This document shows positions 1 through 8,772 of a stretch of 64,000 bases of DNA, in pieces. The translations under genes and the position numbers were made by a program. The stretch comes from Aureimonas sp. SA4125 (GTDB lineage Bacteria > Pseudomonadota > Alphaproteobacteria > Rhizobiales > Rhizobiaceae), in NCBI RefSeq assembly GCF_019973775.1, contig NZ_AP025032.1, positions 3,658,001-3,722,000 on the forward strand, given 5' to 3'. A model generated the notes under the pieces. That model saw only the letters and a list, made by a program, of their open reading frames with translations, had not been told where the DNA came from and did not search any database. The first letter of the stretch is position 1. Each line of letters begins with the position of its first letter.

Positions 1-211
1 AAATGCGGGGCTCGGCGGACGGCTGCAGACCCTGACCGTTTGCCGTCTGAAGGGCTGCCGCCAGCGGCCGCACCGAAGCCTTGGGCGGCAGGACGGTGAG
101 CCCCTCGGGCTTGCGCCTGATCGGGGTGGCCGGCTTGCGCACGGCGACCTTCTGGAACGGGGTGAACTCTTCGTTGCCGGATTCGGCGAAGTATTGGGCG
201 AGAGGAATCAT
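1..211 (-). CDS. hypothetical protein downstream of fliF (3' end outside window)
   Basis: An open frame starts with ATG at 211 and runs off the left edge, giving 70 visible residues. It begins three bases after the fliF stop, so it is probably co-transcribed with fliF. The visible part is rich in Pro, Lys and Arg, has no membrane segment and shows no motif I recognise. In several rhizobia the gene after fliF is visN, a LuxR-type regulator, but the visible start does not look like VisN. The composition matches the flagellar neighbours. Function unknown; reality as a gene is likely because of the tight spacing and open frame. Confidence 0.5.
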   Translation of the reverse strand, partial: MIPLAQYFAESGNEEFTPFQKVAVRKPATPIRRKPEGLTVLPPKASVRPLAAALQTANGQGLQPSAEPRI

Positions 212-214
212 GTC

Positions 215-1885
215 TTATGCCGCCTCTTTCTGGTGGATCCAGTGTTTCAGGATCGACGCTGCCTGCGCTTCGTCGAATTCGATGAGCTTCTCGAGGCGGG
301 ACTGCGGCGAGTTCGCCTGGCTGCGGGTCAGGTCTTCGAGAAGGCCAGCATCCATGCCGTCATTGCCGAAGAGGTTGCCGGCCATCTCGTTGCCCAGCAT
401 GCCGTTCATCTCGCCGCCGAACTCGCCCGCCATGCCGGCATTCTCGAGCTCGATGGCGCTGCCGTCGGCAGCATTGTTCGGGGCGGCGAGAGCCCGGATG
501 GCCGGTTTCAGCCCGAACCAGATGAGCAGCACCGCGACCACGAGCACGGTCAGCGCGTTGATCAGCGTTCCAGACTGGCGCATGAACATCTCGCCAAGTC
601 CGGCGGACTCGACCGGCGCCAGTTCCTCGCCGTTGGAGACGAATTCGAGGGCCGTGACTTCCAACTGGTCGCCGCGGGTCTCGCTGTAGCCGGCGGCGGA
701 TGCCACCAGCAGCTTGATCTTGGCCAGGGCCTCGTCGATCTGCACCGGCGTCGCATCGGTGCCGAGGGTTTCGAGCAGACGCTTGCGGTTGATCACGACG
801 GCGACGCTGAGACGCTTGACGTCGTAGCCTTCGCTGACCGTCTGCGTGGTGGTCTCGTTGATCTCGTAGTTGGTCAGTTCCTCGCGGCGCTCCTTGGCCT
901 CGGAGGACTCGTTGCCGGCCGTTTCGGCATTGGCCTCCTCGGGCAGGTTCTGCTCGACTCCGACCGCTGCGTTGGCGGCCTTGTCGGAGCTCTGGCCGGT
1001 CTCCTTGACGGTACGGACCGAGCGCTCGACCCGGCCTTCCGGATCGAAGATGCGGGCGCTGGTGTTTTTGCGATCGGTGTCGAGTCTTGCGGTGACGCTT
1101 GCCTGGAAATTGCCGATGCCGAGATAGGGAGCGAGGGTCTGCCGGATCGAAGCCTCGACGCTGCGCGAGACCGTGCCCTCGATACCGATCAGCTTGGACG
1201 GTGCCGCCGAGACCGAATCGTCGCCCGACGCAAGAAGCGATCCGTCGGTGTCGAGCACGGTGACCTCGTCGACGCTCATGCCGGGAATGGATGAGGCGAC
1301 GAGATGGCGGATCGCCTGGGCGGAGCCGAAACCTTCCGGATTTTCCGTGCGAATCACGACGCTGGCCGAGGGCTTCTGCGTCTCGCGGCGGAAAGTGCCG
1401 GGCTCGGGCATGACGATATGGACACGTGCCGCGCGGACGTTCTTGAGGGTCTGGATGGTGCGGGCGAGTTCACCCTCCATGGCCCGGACCCGCGTCACCT
1501 CCTGCATGAAGGATGTCAGGCCCATCGAGCCGAGCGCATCGAACAGCTCGTAGCCGGCATTCTCGGAGCGCGGCAGGCCCTTTTCCGCCAGCAGCATCCG
1601 GGCGTTGGCGGTTTGCGAGAAGGGCGTCATGACCGTGTCGCCGGCCGAATTGATGTCGAAGGCGATGCCGGCCTCGGTCAGGGCGGAGCCGATTCGCGTC
1701 ACGTCCTGCCGGTCGAGACCCGTGTACAGTGTCTCCATGTCGGGACGGCTGAGATAGAAGGCCCCAAGGCCGACGACGGCAACGACCAGAAAGCCGATAA
1801 TTGCCATCATGCCGAGTTTTCGTGCGCCGAGCGCACTCAGATTGTCGAGGACCTGTTGGGCTTGGACGCCGCCGATCATAGCCAT
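215..1885 (-). CDS. fliF: flagellar MS-ring protein FliF
   Basis: FliF forms the MS ring in the inner membrane that carries the C ring and houses the export gate. The protein (556 aa from ATG 1885) has an N-terminal membrane segment near residues 25-45, the secretin-like ring-building region (PDMETLYTGLD, ARVHIVMPEPGTF), a low-complexity region near 300-330, a second membrane segment near 440-460 and a C-terminal tail ending in LEKLIEFDEAQAASILKHW, typical of the part that binds FliG. A TTG at 1924 would add 13 residues. I prefer ATG 1885 because an AGGCGG sequence precedes it and the hydrophobic segment then sits at the usual distance. The next gene starts three bases after its stop. Confidence 0.95.
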   Translation of the reverse strand: MAMIGGVQAQQVLDNLSALGARKLGMMAIIGFLVVAVVGLGAFYLSRPDMETLYTGLDRQDVTRIGSALTEAGIAFDINSAGDTVMTPFSQTANARMLLAEKGLPRSENAGYELFDALGSMGLTSFMQEVTRVRAMEGELARTIQTLKNVRAARVHIVMPEPGTFRRETQKPSASVVIRTENPEGFGSAQAIRHLVASSIPGMSVDEVTVLDTDGSLLASGDDSVSAAPSKLIGIEGTVSRSVEASIRQTLAPYLGIGNFQASVTARLDTDRKNTSARIFDPEGRVERSVRTVKETGQSSDKAANAAVGVEQNLPEEANAETAGNESSEAKERREELTNYEINETTTQTVSEGYDVKRLSVAVVINRKRLLETLGTDATPVQIDEALAKIKLLVASAAGYSETRGDQLEVTALEFVSNGEELAPVESAGLGEMFMRQSGTLINALTVLVVAVLLIWFGLKPAIRALAAPNNAADGSAIELENAGMAGEFGGEMNGMLGNEMAGNLFGNDGMDAGLLEDLTRSQANSPQSRLEKLIEFDEAQAASILKHWIHQKEAA

Positions 1886-2282
1886 AAGCCGCCTGTCTTC
1901 CTGCACGGTTTGCACTGCGGGCAAAATGACGGTCGAAGCTTGTGCGGACGTGATGGGATTTAAGCGGCGGTTAACTCCTCAGTCGGACTGACGATTTGTC
2001 TGAAACATAGGCAGGCGGCGATCGCCGTTGCATCAACGCTTTCCGGGCCGGGCAAGGCGCAGTTTCGGCGCCCTCGTCAAGGACGGCGACCGGCCTCAGG
2101 CGGGACGGAGACGCCCGACCGCCGACCGACCCTGCCGCCATTGTTGCATCGCGGCGGGCGCATGGCCGCAAACGAAGACGCCCCCCAGGGCCCAAAAGGG
2201 TCCGGGAGGCGCAAAGGACACAGCCGTGCGGTGGGTTAGTTCAGAAAGACACCACCTGGAGTGTTGTTAGGTTCCGTACGGC
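1886..2282. other. intergenic region between flagellin and fliF
   Basis: About 400 bases with no convincing gene. It should hold the fliF promoter (minus strand, near 1890-2000) and the flagellin terminator, of which a hairpin near 2178-2212 is the best candidate. I could not recognise a promoter consensus. Confidence 0.6.
2178..2212 (-). terminator. imperfect GC-rich hairpin after flagellin gene
   Basis: GGGCCC-AAAA-GGGTCC pairs around a four-base loop, and the stem continues outward with mismatches (CCCC against GGAGG). It lies about 70-100 bases after the flagellin stop. No clean T-run follows on the minus strand, so it may be only an RNA-stabilising hairpin. Confidence 0.4.
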
Positions 2283-3929
2283 CTACTGGAAAAGGCTGAG
2301 AACGCTCTGTGTCGACGAGTTCGCGATCGACAGCGCCTGGATGCCGAGCTGCTGCTTGGTCTGAAGAGCCTGGAGTCGGGTGGACTCCTCGCTCAGATCG
2401 GCGTCGATGAGGTCGCTGACGCCCTTGTCGATGGTGTCGATCAGGTTGGTGACGTACTCGGTCTGAAGGTCGATACGCGAGGAAACCGCACCGAGCGTGG
2501 CGGCGGCCGAAGTCACTTTCGTCGTCGCATCACTCACGGCATTGAGGTACCGGGCGAGTTCAACGTCCGTTGCCGAAGACACGTCGATGTCGAGGATGCT
2601 GACGCCAGCGTTCGGGGCAACCGAGCTGATGTTGATCGACGACTCGGCGCCGAGAACGGTGCTGGTGAACTCGATGGCGCCGCCATTGACAGTCGCCGTC
2701 ACATCACCGAGGCCGGCATTCTCGAAGGCCTTGTTGAGGACGGTGGCATATTCGCCAACGGTGGTGATCTTGCCTTCCGAGGCCGCTCCGAGAGCCGAGA
2801 GGACCGTCGCGCGGTCGATCGTTACGGTCTTGGAAGCGGCACCGTTGAGTTCGACCTGCAGGCCGATCGAGTCGTTTTCATCGAGAACGATCGTGGTGCC
2901 GACGCCATAAACCGCCATGGTGGAGACTGCGGCAACGGCGGTGCCGAAGGTCGACGTGTCGCCGTCAGTGACGCCCGCCAGGGTAGCAGCGACAGCTCCG
3001 GTCCCGGTGAAGACCGCCGCGGTGATGTTGACCGTCGAAGCAGTTCCCGTCGTCGAGCTGACGATCTGGAGCGTACCCGTGCCGTCGTCGGAAGCAGTAC
3101 CCGCGCCGCCGATCCGCTGGTTGATCTGGACGACCAATTCGTCGAGCGTGTCGAAAGTGGTCGAGTCCGTCAGCGTGAAGCCGAACGAAGCGCCGTCGAT
3201 CGTAATCGCCATGGCCAAGGTTTCGGCCGACTGATCTTCACCGCCACCCGAGCCGGCGGTATAGACGAATGGTGCTGCCGCGACGGACGCACCGGACGTT
3301 GCAGTGCCAACTGCCGCAGCGGTCATGGCCTCGAGGCCACCGACCAGCGCATTGCCGGACTTGCCGGCGTCGAGGATGGCTTCGCCCGAACCGCTCGCGT
3401 CGATCAGCGCGAAGGTGCTGGTGTCGATGTCGATGGTGTTGATGCTGAAATTGCCGGCGGCATCGCGCTGGAACGAAGAGACGACGGTCTTGGCGGCGTT
3501 GTAGCTGGCCGTACCGGAATTGACCGACAGCCAGTTTTCATTCGAGAAGGTGGAAGAAGTGGCAATGGACTTCAGCTGATTCTGAAGTTCCTTGATTTCC
3601 GACTGAATGGCAGCGCGATCGACGCCGTCCTGGCTGGCGGCAGTCAGCTTCGACTTGATCTCGTCGAGAACTTCCTTGGTCTTGTTCAGGCCCTGATAGG
3701 CGACGTCGACCGTGGCGGCGCCGAGGTTCAGCGCGTCCTTGACGGTCGAGAGCGACTTGTTGTCGGACTGGAGCGTGGTCGAGATCGACCAATACGCGGC
3801 GTTGTCCTTGGCCGAGCCGATCTTCAGGCCGGTGGCGACGCGGTTCTGCGTGGTCTCGAGCGCCGCGTTCGTCTGCTGCAGGGTGCGCAGAGCGGTCGTG
3901 GCGGAAGCGTTGAAATTGATGGAGGTCAT
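2283..3929 (-). CDS. flagellin
   Basis: Flagellin polymerises into the flagellar filament after export through the flagellar type III apparatus. The start MTSINFNASATTALRTLQ is the normal D0 start of alphaproteobacterial flagellins, so I use ATG 3929 rather than the upstream extension of the frame. Residues 1-150 are the coiled-coil D0/D1 region (QNRVATGLKIGSAKDNAAYWSIS) and about 450-548 form the matching C-terminal D1/D0 region ending QALSIANSSTQSVLSLFQ. The Thr/Ala/Gly-rich middle, about 150-440, is the surface-exposed variable part. At 548 residues it is longer than the 300-400 residues common in rhizobial flagellins. It is the only flagellin seen here. Confidence 0.93.
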   Translation of the reverse strand: MTSINFNASATTALRTLQQTNAALETTQNRVATGLKIGSAKDNAAYWSISTTLQSDNKSLSTVKDALNLGAATVDVAYQGLNKTKEVLDEIKSKLTAASQDGVDRAAIQSEIKELQNQLKSIATSSTFSNENWLSVNSGTASYNAAKTVVSSFQRDAAGNFSINTIDIDTSTFALIDASGSGEAILDAGKSGNALVGGLEAMTAAAVGTATSGASVAAAPFVYTAGSGGGEDQSAETLAMAITIDGASFGFTLTDSTTFDTLDELVVQINQRIGGAGTASDDGTGTLQIVSSTTGTASTVNITAAVFTGTGAVAATLAGVTDGDTSTFGTAVAAVSTMAVYGVGTTIVLDENDSIGLQVELNGAASKTVTIDRATVLSALGAASEGKITTVGEYATVLNKAFENAGLGDVTATVNGGAIEFTSTVLGAESSINISSVAPNAGVSILDIDVSSATDVELARYLNAVSDATTKVTSAAATLGAVSSRIDLQTEYVTNLIDTIDKGVSDLIDADLSEESTRLQALQTKQQLGIQALSIANSSTQSVLSLFQ

Positions 3930-4541
3930 GGAATTGTGTCCCGTATAACGAAGGGGGACAGGCTGGATCTCTGCCAGCATAGCGGCTCGGCGTCATGCCT
4001 ATGGTCGGTGCTCTCAGGCTGTCGACCAATCCGCTATGACCTCAAACTAGGCGCCATGGCTTAATGCGGCGTAAAATTCAAAGCCAATAAACCACCGCGT
4101 CACCGCCCCAACTCGATCAGTGAGCTATCGATGGAAACGAGGTTAAGGAAGGCTTTCATGCCCGTGGAGCGGGACTCGGCCAGCCACTGGCTGATGATGG
4201 AGGCAGGGCCGGCGGTCATGTCTCGGCGAGCGGCATGGCGGCAAAGGCGCGAGGCGTTTCCACGGCGCGGACGATACTTGTCGCCTGGGCATTTGCGGCC
4301 ATTGCGGAGCACGGACCCCGGCAAGCGCGGGGTCAGAAAGCCTGACGGGGAAGAGCCTCGTCAGACGGCGCCCAGGACGCATCCGATGCGTGAGGTCCTG
4401 CGCGCGAACGCCTTATCGCCACAGGATGGGGGAGCGACGAGGACGAGCGCGCCGAAAGGGCGCGCCCGGCGGATCACGGGGTGGCGACTGCCGGCCGGGC
4501 GGTCGGGCGGTGCGACGGGGGCCCACCCTTCCGCCGACCGC
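3930..4541. other. 612-base intergenic region upstream of flagellin, downstream of fliP
   Basis: No gene I can support. The flagellin promoter should lie near 3935-4080 on the minus strand, where the sequence becomes less GC-rich, but no consensus could be assigned. Two hairpins lie behind fliP: CTGACGGGG pairing with CCTCGTCAG (about 4342-4364, one mismatch) and GCGCGCC-GAAAG-GGCGCGC (4447-4465). Neither has a T-run. A 39-codon minus-strand frame at 4100-4218 was considered and not called. Confidence 0.5.
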
Positions 4542-5342
4542 TCAGAAGAAGGATCGCACCAGCGATCCCGTCAGCATGTTCCAGCCGTCGATGAGGACAA
4601 AGAACAGGATCTTGAAGGGCAGCGAGATGATCGTCGGTGGCAGCATCATCATGCCCATCGACATGGTCAACGTCGCCACGATCAGGTCGATGACGAGGAA
4701 GGGCAGGACGATCAGGAAGCCGATCTCGAAGCCGCGGCGCAGTTCGGAGATCATGAAGGCGGGGACGAGGATGCGCAGGTCGACGATCTCACCCTCCCCT
4801 GCCCCCTGGTCGCCGCCCGGCAAGGGCGCGGGTTCCACACGGTCGCGGCTGGTCGCATCGCTGATGCCACTGAACAGCTGCAGGTCCTTCGGCCGCACCT
4901 GTGTCAGCATGAAGTCGCGAAACGGGTCGGAAATCTTGGTGAAGGCCTCCTGCTCGGTGATTTCGTTGGCGAGCAGCGGCTTCAGGCCCTCGCGCCAGGC
5001 CTGGTCGAAGGTCGGCGACATGATGAAGAAGGTCATGAACAGGGAAAGCGAGATCAGGATCAGGTTCGCCGGCGTCGACTGCAGGCCGAGCCCGGTGCGC
5101 AGGATCGACAGCGCCACGACGATACGCGTGAACGACGTGACCATGACGAGAAGGCCTGGTGCGATCGACAGCACCGTGACGATGCCGAAGAGCTGCACGA
5201 TGCGCCCGGAGACCGCGGAGTCACCGGCCGGGATCAGCGAGGAAAGACTGCCGGCGAGATCGCCGCCCACGTCCTGGGCGAATGCCGGCGCGGCCGCCAG
5301 GAGGATTGCCGCGGCAAGAAGCGGGACGATTGCGCTCTTCAC
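4542..5342 (-). CDS. fliP: flagellar export gate protein FliP
   Basis: FliP forms the core of the export gate in the MS ring with FliQ and FliR. The 266-residue protein has an N-terminal signal peptide (about 1-22, ending AFAQ), as usual for FliP, followed by hydrophobic segments near 47-75, 88-108, 195-215 and 220-250. Family motifs are visible: TSFTRIVVALSILRTGLG, the phrase SPTFDQAW and, near the C terminus, MGMMMLPPTIISLPFKILFF. Its ATG overlaps the fliL stop by four bases, so the two are translationally coupled. FliQ and FliR are not in the window. Confidence 0.95.
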   Translation of the reverse strand: MKSAIVPLLAAAILLAAAPAFAQDVGGDLAGSLSSLIPAGDSAVSGRIVQLFGIVTVLSIAPGLLVMVTSFTRIVVALSILRTGLGLQSTPANLILISLSLFMTFFIMSPTFDQAWREGLKPLLANEITEQEAFTKISDPFRDFMLTQVRPKDLQLFSGISDATSRDRVEPAPLPGGDQGAGEGEIVDLRILVPAFMISELRRGFEIGFLIVLPFLVIDLIVATLTMSMGMMMLPPTIISLPFKILFFVLIDGWNMLTGSLVRSFF

Positions 5343-5923
5343 TGTGCGACCAGCGTCTGGATGAGGTAGTCGGTGACGGCAGGCGAGCGGAGCATGGCCC
5401 GCTCGCGCAGATCCTCGCGCAGATGCAGAAGGCCGCGGGAGCCCTCGATCTGCGCCAGATCCAGCGTGCGCAGGAATGTGAGGGTGTCGCTCTGCACCTG
5501 TGCCGCGACAACGTCGGGTTCGGTCGTCTTCGATGGATCGATCAGGATGCTCGCCTCGACGCGGACGAGGACTTTGGCCGGCGACGACACATTCGTCACG
5601 ACGGGCTCGAGCTTGACAATCTGCGTCAGCGGGGCCGGCGCGGTCTTGTCGGAGGCTGCCGCGTCGGCGGCAGCGGGCGCTTCGGCGGCGGCGGGCGCTT
5701 CGGCGGCGGCGGGCGCTTCGGCGGCAGCCGGCGTCTCGGCGACGGGCGGCGGTGCGCTGCTGCCGAGCATGATCCCGAGGCCGGCGCCGCCGGCGATGGC
5801 GACAAGGGTCAGAACCCCGACCACGGCGATCAGCGGCAGCAGCTTTTCCTTCTTCGGCGCCGCCTCCGCTTCGCCATCGGCGAGGATCGAGGCGACGAGC
5901 GCGTCTCCGCTGAGATCGGACAT
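5339..5923 (-). CDS. fliL: flagellar basal body-associated protein FliL
   Basis: FliL is a single-pass inner-membrane protein around the stator that affects motor output. The 194-residue protein has a short cytosolic N terminus, one membrane segment at about 28-53, an Ala/Glu/Pro repeat at about 60-90 and the C-terminal periplasmic FliL domain (VKLEPVVTNV, VRVEASILID, DYLIQTLVAQ). The repeat is encoded by near-perfect 18-base units and probably acts as a flexible spacer in the periplasm. It overlaps fliP by four bases. A strong terminator lies between flgH and fliL, so fliL-fliP probably have their own promoter within 5924-6124. Confidence 0.9.
   Translation of the reverse strand: MSDLSGDALVASILADGEAEAAPKKEKLLPLIAVVGVLTLVAIAGGAGLGIMLGSSAPPPVAETPAAAEAPAAAEAPAAAEAPAAADAAASDKTAPAPLTQIVKLEPVVTNVSSPAKVLVRVEASILIDPSKTTEPDVVAAQVQSDTLTFLRTLDLAQIEGSRGLLHLREDLRERAMLRSPAVTDYLIQTLVAQ
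5673..5726. repeat. 18-bp tandem repeat in fliL
   Basis: Three adjacent near-identical 18-base units encode six-residue Ala/Glu/Pro blocks, and flanking codons carry more diverged copies. In-frame units can expand or contract without a frameshift. Confidence 0.9.
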
Positions 5924-6124
5924 GCTTTTTCCCTCATAGGAAGACTGAGGCGGCGGGCCGCATCAGGGGGAACAAAGCCGTCATGGCCTCCCCGCAGTCC
6001 GACAAATAGCCCGCCAAGCTATCCCCGGCCTTGCGCCGGAACTGCCGCAGATGGACGCATTCACCTGATCTTAAGGAGTACTGACGGGCATTCCCCGAGG
6101 GTCGGCGAGGCCTTCACAGACAAG

Positions 6125-6158
6125 AAAAAAGGGGCGCGGACCTGGCCCGCACCCCTTT
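6125..6158 (-). terminator. rho-independent terminator after flgH
   Basis: Read on the minus strand, AAAGGGGTGCGG pairs with CCGCGCCCCTTT (one T-G wobble) around a seven-base loop and is followed by a run of six T. It starts about 30 bases after the flgH stop. This is one of the clearest terminators in the window. Confidence 0.85.
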
Positions 6159-6186
6159 GCTCATCAGCACATCAGCCTTGTCGCGC

Positions 6187-6900
6187 TCAGTAAGGAAGAA
6201 CCTGGTCGACGATCTGCTGGCCCCAGGCCGGCTGCTGCACCTCGGTCAGCCGGCCGCGACCACCGTAGGAGATCCGCGCCTCGGCGATGCGGTCATAGGG
6301 GATGGTGTTACCCGGCAGGATGTCGCCCGGCCGGATGATGCCGGCGATGGTGAGAACCCGGACCTCGAAGTTGACGCGGATCTCCTGCTGACCGGTGATG
6401 TAGAGATTGCCGTTCGGCAGCACCTGCGTCACCACGGCGGCGACCGACAGGTCGATCTTCTCCGAGCGCTTGACGTTACCCTTGCCTGTGGTGGTCGTCT
6501 TGTTGTTGATCCCGAGCGAGGCCCCGAGCGTGCCGAGCGAGGTGGCGTCGAGCGTTCCGTCGAAGTCGACGCCGGCATCGGTACTGGCATCGCGCGATCG
6601 CTTGGAATTGTTGTCGATCTCGGCCCCGTCCTTGATCTCGATCTTGACCGTGACGATGTCGCCGTTGTTCAGCGCCCGCGCGTCTCGAAAGAGATTGGAA
6701 TCCTTGTCGACCCAGAGGGAGTTGCGCTGGCCGCGCAGCCGCTCGGCGGGGAACTGGGCGGGATTGATCAGCGTCGGATAGGCGTTGACGCCGGTTCCGG
6801 GCGCGGAAAGGCGCGGCTCCACCAGGAAGTCCTGGCGGGCAGTGGAACAGCCCCCGAGGATCAGGAGAGCCAGGACACTTGTCATTTTCACGAGGGTCAT
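6187..6900 (-). CDS. flgH: flagellar L-ring lipoprotein FlgH
   Basis: FlgH builds the L ring in the outer membrane around the rod. The 237-residue protein has a lipoprotein signal with lipobox LGGC (Cys at about residue 18). The family phrases SLWVDKDSNLFRDARALNNGDIVTVKI and GNLYITGQQEIRVNFEVRVLTIAGIIRPGDI are present, and the C terminus QIVDQVLPY is typical. Its ATG overlaps the motE stop by four bases. It is the last gene before a strong terminator. Confidence 0.95.
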   Translation of the reverse strand: MTLVKMTSVLALLILGGCSTARQDFLVEPRLSAPGTGVNAYPTLINPAQFPAERLRGQRNSLWVDKDSNLFRDARALNNGDIVTVKIEIKDGAEIDNNSKRSRDASTDAGVDFDGTLDATSLGTLGASLGINNKTTTTGKGNVKRSEKIDLSVAAVVTQVLPNGNLYITGQQEIRVNFEVRVLTIAGIIRPGDILPGNTIPYDRIAEARISYGGRGRLTEVQQPAWGQQIVDQVLPY

Positions 6901-7538
6901 CCCTGGCCTGCGGCTGCGCTGGACTGGCCGCCAGCGGTGCTGGCTCCGTCGAGCGCCTTGTTGGTCTTCAGAACGATCACACTGCCGATCTCGGCGGCCA
7001 CGGGTGCGGCCATTTCGGAGAGGATCGCACTCGCCGTGCGCGGCTTCATCTTGGCGATCAGCGACGCCGCGGTCCCGCGGTCGAGGCCCGCCAATTGCGC
7101 CGCCGCCGCATCCGGCTTCATGCCGGCATAGATGTCGAGCATCACCGAGGAGGTCGATTCGATGAAGTCCTGCCGTTGCTTCAGCCAGTCCTGATATTCC
7201 TTGCGCTTGGCCTCGAGCGCATCGATCTTCGCGGTGACCTGCGTTTCCAGTTCCTGCAGCCGCTGGGTCTGCAGGGCCGCGCGCGCATCCTTGGCGGGAT
7301 CGCTGATATTGGTGCAGTAGCGCTCGACGTCGCTCTGCGGTTCGGCCGATTCGTTCGTGGAGACGCTGCCGTCCGCGCCGATGATCCGCACTTTCGGCGG
7401 GCCCGGCGGCACCGGATTTTCGCTGGCTTTGCCTTGGGCGCTTGCCGCGCCCGGCATAGCCGCTGTGGCGAGCAATGCGGCAAGACAGACGGTGGCCAGG
7501 GACCGGGCCGACGGCAGGAACTGGGAGATCTCTGTCAT
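6897..7538 (-). CDS. motE: MotE-like periplasmic flagellar protein
   Basis: In Sinorhizobium MotE is a periplasmic chaperone for MotC. This 213-residue protein has a signal peptide (cleavage near AASAQ, residue 35), a charged coiled-coil stretch at about 85-120 (LQELETQVTAKIDALEAKRK) and a C-terminal MgtE-N-like region (MKPDAAAAQLAGLDRGTAASLIAKMKPRTASAILSEM). Position between flgI and flgH matches the rhizobial order. It starts one base after the flgI stop and overlaps flgH. motB, motC and motD are not in this window, so the partner must be elsewhere. Confidence 0.82.
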   Translation of the reverse strand: MTEISQFLPSARSLATVCLAALLATAAMPGAASAQGKASENPVPPGPPKVRIIGADGSVSTNESAEPQSDVERYCTNISDPAKDARAALQTQRLQELETQVTAKIDALEAKRKEYQDWLKQRQDFIESTSSVMLDIYAGMKPDAAAAQLAGLDRGTAASLIAKMKPRTASAILSEMAAPVAAEIGSVIVLKTNKALDGASTAGGQSSAAAGQG

Positions 7539-7539
7539 G

Positions 7540-8772
7540 TCACTGCACCACCAGATCGGCCTGGAGAGCCCCGGCCGTTTTGATTGCTTGGAGGATCGCG
7601 ATGATGCCGGTCGGCTTCAGCCCGAGGCGATTGAGACCGCGAACGACGGTGGCAAGGTCGGTGCCGCCGACATAGGCGAAATTTCCACCTTCCTGCTCGG
7701 CGACGACCTGGGTCTGCGCTGTCACGACCGTCTGTCCGTCCGTGAACTCTGCCGGTTGCGAGACGGAGGGCAGTTCGGTGATCCGGACGGTCAGGTTGCC
7801 TTGGGTGACCGCGACGGTCGAGATCTGCACTTCGTTGCCGATGACCACGGTCCCGGTCCGCTCGTCGATGACGACCTTTGCGGTCATGTCGGGCTGGATC
7901 GGCAGATCGCTGATGTCGGCGATGAAGCGGGTCGACGACAGCCGTGCCGGCCGGGTCAAAAGAATGGTGCGCAGGTCGTTCTCGCGGGCGACCGGCTTGC
8001 CGTAGCGACGGATGGCGAAGGCGTTGATCGCGTCGACGACGCGGATCGCGGTGCGGTAGTCGGGATTGCGCAGTTCCATGGTGATCTGGTCGGTCTCCAC
8101 CGTCGCCCGCGCCACCTCCCGCTCGATGATGGCGCCGCCGGCAATCCGGCCGGCCGTCGGGACGCCCTGGGTCAGGCTTTCGCTGGTGCCCTGGCTGGTG
8201 AAGCCGGAGACGGCGAGCGAGCCCTGCGCCACGGCGTAGATCTCGCCGTCGGCACCGTAGAGCGGCGTCATGATCAGCGTGCCGCCCATCAGCGACGAGG
8301 CGTCGCCGAGCGAGGAGACCGAGACGTCGATGCGCGAGCCGGTGCCGATGAAGGGCGGCAGGTCCGCGGTGACGACGACGGCCGCGACGTTCTTGGTGCG
8401 CGGGTTGCCCGTGCGCACGTTGACTCCCATCCGGTCGAGCATCGACTGCAGCGACTGTTCGGTGAAGGGCGAGTTGCGCAACGAGTCGCCCGTCGCCTGC
8501 AGGCCGATGACGAGACCGTAGCCGACGAGCTGGTTGTCGCGCACGCCCTTGATGGTCGTCACATCCTTGATGCGCACCCCGGTCGAGCTGAGCGCGTCGC
8601 GCCCGGGCCGAACGGTGTCGAAGCTCTCGCGGGCGCCGATGCCGGCCTCGCCTTGATAGGACGTCCCGACCGACGACGATCCGCCCGGGCCGCCAGCATA
8701 ATCGGCGGCCATGGCGATCTCGGGCCCGAAGGCGAGGCTCGCCACGAGCAGCCAGTTCAGAATGCGTCTCAT
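7540..8772 (-). CDS. flgI: flagellar P-ring protein FlgI
   Basis: FlgI forms the P ring in the peptidoglycan layer. The 410-residue precursor has a signal peptide (cleavage near AMAAD, residue 22). It is followed by a 30-residue Gly/Ser-rich stretch, longer than in E. coli FlgI, and then the conserved family body (RIKDVTTIKGVRDNQLVGYG, TADLPPFIGTGSRIDVSVSS, GTLIMTPLYGADG, TDLATVVRGLNRLGL). It overlaps the flgA stop by four bases, fitting the chaperone-client pairing of FlgA with FlgI. Confidence 0.96.
   Translation of the reverse strand: MRRILNWLLVASLAFGPEIAMAADYAGGPGGSSSVGTSYQGEAGIGARESFDTVRPGRDALSSTGVRIKDVTTIKGVRDNQLVGYGLVIGLQATGDSLRNSPFTEQSLQSMLDRMGVNVRTGNPRTKNVAAVVVTADLPPFIGTGSRIDVSVSSLGDASSLMGGTLIMTPLYGADGEIYAVAQGSLAVSGFTSQGTSESLTQGVPTAGRIAGGAIIEREVARATVETDQITMELRNPDYRTAIRVVDAINAFAIRRYGKPVARENDLRTILLTRPARLSSTRFIADISDLPIQPDMTAKVVIDERTGTVVIGNEVQISTVAVTQGNLTVRITELPSVSQPAEFTDGQTVVTAQTQVVAEQEGGNFAYVGGTDLATVVRGLNRLGLKPTGIIAILQAIKTAGALQADLVVQ

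Noticed and set aside
4100..4218. Short minus-strand frame of 39 codons between flagellin and fliP
   Set aside because: No ribosome site, no recognisable sequence, and the length is expected by chance in GC-rich DNA.
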